A DNA stretch of 64,000 nucleotides from positions 1 to 64,000 of the forward strand of contig DF237283.1 in the NCBI GenBank assembly GCA_000708835.1, given 5' to 3'. Source of the stretch: Klebsormidium nitens (lineage: Eukaryota > Streptophyta > Klebsormidiophyceae > Klebsormidiales > Klebsormidiaceae). The translations under genes were made by a program, and so were the position numbers. Positions 58,947 through 64,000 of the stretch are shown here, in pieces (within the stretch, counting starts at the first letter, position 1; every line of letters starts with the position of its first letter). The notes under the pieces are model-generated. The model saw only the letters and a program-made list of their open reading frames with translations. It did not search any database and was not told where the DNA came from.

Positions 58947-61900
58947 ATGGGGTCGCACGCTGAAAGGAGCTCGCAAGACGACTTCCCTCTAGCCTTCAAA
59001 TGCGGCCGCCGGCGGACCAGCTTTCCCCCGCCGAGCCAACTGGACCTCCCCACCCTAGTTACTCCAAAGGCAGCCACCGTCGCCGGAGCGCCGGCCCCGA
59101 AGGCTGATGCCACCACAACTGGCAGCCAACCAGGTTGTGACACCTGGCAGAGCGTGGAGGCACCAGAGCCTAGCATAGGCAATTCTCTGCCCGTTGACGA
59201 GGGGTCCAGCCAGGAGCATGTTGAGAGCACGCAGCTAGAAGAGAGGCCGGAGAGGACATCGCTAGCAGCGAAGAGAAAGACCTTTTCAGGGGGTCCTGCC
59301 GCAGATTGTATGTCGGGTCCCCTAGAGGATCAGGGGCACTTGGAACCGTTTCCGCCGAACGGTGTCAAGCGGCTCAGGGTAGGGCACGCCCTTCAGCTGC
59401 TTGACACCAACCTTCCGACGCTCCGCCCGGGGAGTGCTCTTTCCAAGGCAAACCCTTCAGAGCTTCCAGCGGCTAGCGCGTCAGAGGGGCCTGCTGAGGT
59501 CAGTGCCGATGTCAGCGGACGTCGCGGGAAGGGCCGGAAGGGGGGAGTTCCTAAGGTGCCCGTAAAGGAGGAGGATGGGGGCGAGTCGGACTCGATTGCG
59601 GAGGAGGGGGGGCTGGCATACTGTCGGAAGGAGAAGTCTCTTGGGCTGCTATGTGACAAGTAAGTATGCACTCCCTGTGGGGTTAATCGAGAGTCTGGCA
59701 ATAATAAGCCAAGTGGGAACTCCACGTTTGGACAAAAGTGTTGCAAGGTTTGTGTGGGCGAATGCTGTACAGAGGCTAGAGAAGAGTAGCTGTTGCAGCT
59801 TGTTGAGGATTGAGGCGGATGACCAGAAAGGTTGAAGTAGCAATCCTCCTTGCATATGTCAAGGCACAGCTGATTCTGACAAGATTCGATACACTCTTCA
59901 TGCCCAGGAGGCTTACCAAGCTCAGCCAAGCAACCCATCGAGCTGCCAGTCCTCCCAGCACAGGTCGCTCATAGATATAAGTTTCTAGTGTCCAGCCAAT
60001 AAAGGTTCAGGGAAGGCTGCTTCCTAACTGAGTAGCACTCTTAAGCAACCTTTCCTTAAAACACCACTATAAGTGACTGGACTCCACGTCCTTTGCAGCT
60101 TCATGAGCATGTACACAAGTGCCCAGTACGAGTTCGTGATCCTCGACGACGCAGCAAGGAAACTAGGTTAGCAACTGAATTTCGAGCTCAACTCTTTCAC
60201 AATGGTATCCTTCTGCTAGATGTTTAGAGAGCCCTCGATAAAAAGGTGACGGCTTGTGACTGTTAAAGCTGAGAGGATGAAACATGCAGCTTTGAAAGGT
60301 TTCTATAACAGTTCAAAAGAGACCCAGCTTTTTAGGACACCTGGAACTATGACGGCAGAAAGGTTGGTTCAACCGTAAAGTCACAATTCAACCATGAAGT
60401 CACAATTGCTTCTCATCTCTGCAATGAAGTGCCACAAACCAACAACTGGGTGCTGGGTCATTCTGAGAGCCAGATTACATAATTGCTGTAACCTGATAAC
60501 GTCTGCTTTCCTGACTCTGAACTTCTGTTTTGCAGGGGTTGAGAGGCGCCGCATCTATGACATCGTCAATGTTCTCGAAAGCATGCAGGTGTGACTCTGT
60601 TCCCTTATGCTATTGCTAAGCTCGTCTTTCCAGTTGGGGTCCAACTGCTTCTGGGCTTGTGTCGCTCCCTGCTATTTCTTTGTTACAACTGTGAGCTGGG
60701 AAAAAAGCTAGCGCCTCATTGCTCGCTATTCTTCCTAGGGCCGGCAAGTGTACCTCAAAACCTTGAGATGCCTCCCACTATGTTCTGACGGCAATGAAGT
60801 GCAAGGCAATCGCACTACCATCTCCATCCGTCCTTTTTTAACGGAATATCTCCCAATCCGTATGGCAATCCAAAGCCTCATATCTCGTAGGGGGTATTGT
60901 AGGGGTCAGCAACGTGACTTTCGATCCTGAATACTCCTTGATCCACTTCCACTACGATATCTCCTCAGCGGGTGATCGAGAGTGAAGATAGGTTCTGACT
61001 TGAGAGACTCAAACACCAGCTGCTCCTTGTACTCTTGCTTCTAAGCCTTTGGCGTGGTTTCTGACTGCCCTTTCCTGCTGCTGTTTTCCTTCAGGTGGTC
61101 GTTCGGAAGGCGAAGAACCGGTACACGTGGCACGGCCTTGACAATCTGCCGTGCGCACTCGCTCAGATGAAGGTAAGTTGCACCGCACTGCATGTACAGA
61201 TCCTACGGGAAAGGACTCAGAACGGAAGAAGTCAAACTCGGGGAACCTTGCTTGAATCATTCCGGCAAAGCGATCATCGCTTCTCCCAAGCCCACAAGTT
61301 AGAACGGTTCGTGAGTGCTTCGGCCACAGCTAAATTCCAACTCTGTGGCAATAGCAGTGATGAACCCGTAAGGCCAGAGGTTTTGTTACATCGCTTGCTG
61401 ACTAAGCTATCCGCTCCGCTTTTAGGAGGATGCGTTGCGGAAGGAGGGCGGGCTGGCGCAAGCGTCAGCAATAGCGTCAGCGCTCAGTCGCGAGCGCTCG
61501 ATGGTCAGTTGCTCAAGCCTTCTCTCGCTCGTTTTCTTCTCGCTTTTAGTCGCCTGGATTTGGTTATTCGCCCTAGTTTCCCTAGCTTCTTGAGAGTGGT
61601 CTCCATGATGTTTATTCAAAAACAAAATGATTTTGGAAGACTGGCGCAGGCTTCTCACGAGGTGCTCTCATTGTTAGGACGAAGCATCTGTCTCACGACG
61701 AACGAAAGCACCTGTCTTCTTGCCGGCGGAAAGCTGAACGGATCTGCGTCGACTTTCGTAGTCCTGTGTTTCGCTGCCCGTTCGACGCGTCTGAAAATGC
61801 CAGAAGCTTCTGTCTTCGGACCTTCTGAAAAGCCAGGACTACCTTCAATCCTCAGTTCTTTTGACGTGCTTGCCCATAAGTCTCGAAAGCGGCCGTCATG

Positions 61901-64000
61901 CAAGCAAACGCCCACGAAAAGCACCAAGCAACGTGGCCTAAGAATCAACTCTCACAAAGTCTCTCATTCCTGACGTCTTTTCCAACTCACAGGACCTTTG
62001 TGAGGACATCCTCCCCGCCTCTCAGACGGACTCCTTCCACGGCTTTCCGGTCTCTCAACCGGATTCCGTTCCCGGAAGCCTGGCCAGCAGCCGGAACACC
62101 ACCCCGTGCAACAGTGACGACGAAGAGGCCGACGTGAGAGGGCCCCGGGGGGGCAAGGCCAAGAAAAGCGCAGGTGGGAAACTTCCCTCCGGAATGTGCT
62201 TCATCCTTGAATTTGAACGAAAACGTCATCGAAGCAGCCTAGATCTTCCACTACGAAGTTGGAATTTACTCAAGGATCAACGAGAAGGAAGAAAAGATGG
62301 AAGAGTTGGATTGAAAGGAAAACAAGAACGAAAGAATTTAATAAAAGCACCGATGGGAAGAGTTCTTTGAAAAAGAAGAAAAGAACATACAGAAGATCTC
62401 TCTCCCAGAACAGGACCAGTTGTAAGGTCCTACAGGAGACCGTGAAACGTGATCATCCGGTCCCCGCCCTGACAGTGGAAGGACGAAGGCTCTCAACGGA
62501 AGGCTTGCCGCTCAAACCAGAACCTAATCTAGGAGCCCCTGGCATACGCCGATGAATGGATTTCCAAAACATGGAAACGTGATATGTGCTGCCTTGCTCC
62601 GGAATCGTCATTTTTCTATAAGTTCGGCTCCACTCTAACCCCATCTTCAATTCCCCACTTGCAATCCTTGAACGGGGTAGGGTGGGGGGAAGGGCGCTCC
62701 CTCCTTGGTGCGGCTTGTTCATCAAGCTGTTCACAGAGTTCTAGGAAGACTGCCGGCGATATGCCGGATGAGCGTGGGGATAAACAAAAGGCGCGAAAAG
62801 CAGGACCAACGCAAGTCGCCGAAAGATCAGCCAAGCGACCTGACTTCAACAGAGTCTAAAACAACCTCGATCCGCATTGCAGGCGACAGCCGGCGCGAGA
62901 AGTCGCTGGGCGTGCTGACGCAGCGCTTCGTGGGCCTGTTCCTGACGTCACACACGGGCGTGCTGTCGCTGGACCACGCGGCGGAGGTCCTCCTCAGCGA
63001 CTGCGACGCGACCGCCAAAACCAAGAGTGAGCGCGCGCGTGCGGACCTCTTGCGATCAACGTTTTTCTGAGTGCTTTCTTCGTCCTCTTGCGTGCGCTTC
63101 GTTTGGTCGTTTGCGCTTCCTGGTCAGGGGATGAAAGTGGTCTCTCCAAGTAGTGCCTCGTCCAGAACAAGCGCCCGTGCAACGACTTGTCTCGTTTTCC
63201 TTTGCTTGCTTGTTCTTCTCTTGGTGCTCCGAAGCTGTTTCTGCCTGTGATTTGAACGTCTTGAGAAGGGGAACCTCAATAAGCAGCTCTCGGCGCCCCT
63301 GATCGCCAAACGGTTCGTCGGTTCCGGCTGGGCTTTGTGGATTGCTTGCATCCAAAGATGACAAAAATAGAGGACACAAATAGTGTTCCCATTGGTCAAT
63401 GAAGATTTCTCCTCACAGTCTCAGACGCTGAGGTTTCTGCGGCGAACCACGAATACTTTAACTCGATCACAGATTTTCGAGTGAATGCTAAACCATTTTC
63501 AAATCTGGAATACAACCAGGGACACCCCAAGCCGATCATAAACCTGCCCTCGAACTTCACCGTTTCCAAGTTAGGTTCCTTGAACTAAAGCTTTTTCAAA
63601 GTTCTGATTGTACCAACGATTCTCTGTCCTGCAGCCAAGGTTCGTCGCCTGTACGACATCGCCAACATCCTGGCCTCGATGCGCCTCATCGAAAAGATCC
63701 AGGTTAACAAGGTCCGCAAACCCGCCTTCCGGTGGATCTGCGCAAACTCCCGCATCGCGCTCAACTCGCGCGCCGATAACCTCAAGTGGTGCGTCCCCTT
63801 GCTACGCCCCGAAGAGCTCGCCGCGGGGGGGTCGAAACGCCCGGCGGACGACCCCCCTTCGGTGGAACCCGCAGAAAACGAGCTGCCGGCAAAACGGTTA
63901 AGGACGGGTTTGCAGAGGGTTAACGAGGAGGGCGTCGGGGCGCCGGGTGCGTTTGAGTGGGTTAGGTCGCTGACTGGAAGCGGTCGGGGGATTGCCCCGG
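58947..64000 (+). CDS. DEL: DEL/E2F7/8-like atypical E2F repressor, two DNA-binding domains; 3' end outside window
   Basis: Atypical E2Fs bind E2F sites as monomers through two winged-helix domains without a DP partner and repress cell-cycle and endocycle genes. Exons: 58947-59659, 60099-60166, 60536-60588, 61095-61172, 61426-61503 (tentative), 61993-62173, 62883-63026, 63635 to beyond 64000; phases agree. The first 224 residues are disordered with an acidic stretch. DBD1 (about 225-304): CRKEKSLGLLCDKNF, VERRRIYDIVNVLESMQ, KNRYTWHGLDNLPCALAQMK. Linker (about 305-390): acidic, NSDDEEADVRGPRGGKAKK. DBD2 (about 391-475): RREKSLGVLTQRFVGLFL, KVRRLYDIANILASMRLIEK, RKPAFRWI. Both RRxYDI recognition helices are intact. 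No dimerisation or RB-binding region is seen. The frame is open to the window edge. Confidence 0.93.

Overview
The window is nuclear DNA of a plant-lineage eukaryote, most likely a streptophyte green alga such as Klebsormidium (inference). The reasons are GC-rich exons set in more AT-rich introns and spacers, many short spliced exons, and two plant-type regulators: an MBD9-like chromatin protein and a DEL/E2F7/8-like repressor. There are no bacterial operons, Shine-Dalgarno sites or CRISPR arrays, and I recognise no intact transposon. All gene models below were spliced by eye from reading frame, splice-site dinucleotides, exon phase and family motifs. Most junctions keep phase, which is strong internal support.

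Layout. 1-3037: no recognised gene. 3038-5848 (-): catalytic subunit A of RNase H2. 7038-14550 (+): a protein with an Rpr2/Rpp21-type zinc ribbon, a very long disordered region and a coiled coil, interrupted by a 344-base assembly gap. 15790-23432 (-): a COQ8/ABC1-family atypical kinase with a roughly 600-residue extra N-terminus. 26189-42274 (+): an 11-exon gene of about 3984 codons, orthologous to plant MBD9. It carries a GATA-type zinc finger, AT-hooks, a FYRN-like region, a bromodomain-like segment, a PHD finger, ten copies of a new repeat, and WHIM-like and C-terminal MBD9 blocks. 44928 to about 50674 (+): a probably plastid SAM-dependent methyltransferase. 51977-54038 (-): a DUF4419 gene with one internal exon lying on the opposite strand. 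55251-56966 (-): a single-exon multi-pass membrane protein with a WW-like segment. 58947-64000 (+): a DEL/E2F7/8-like repressor with two DNA-binding domains, cut off by the window end.

The genes do not form one pathway. Several are nuclear information-processing factors (RNase H2A, Rpr2-like, MBD9-like, DEL/E2F). The kinase, the methyltransferase and the membrane protein are probably organellar.

Three signals go beyond the gene list. (1) The palindrome TGACGTCA occurs at least 20 times, about 20-fold over chance, in exons, introns and spacers. (2) Partial copies of exons, together with their splice sites, recur inside introns of three genes. One such copy (RNase H2A) creates an in-frame alternative exon start, and one DUF4419 exon is inverted. 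(3) The MBD9-like protein has no visible methyl-CpG-binding domain, but has gained a GATA finger and a GENQYTKAKRLAEEA repeat array.
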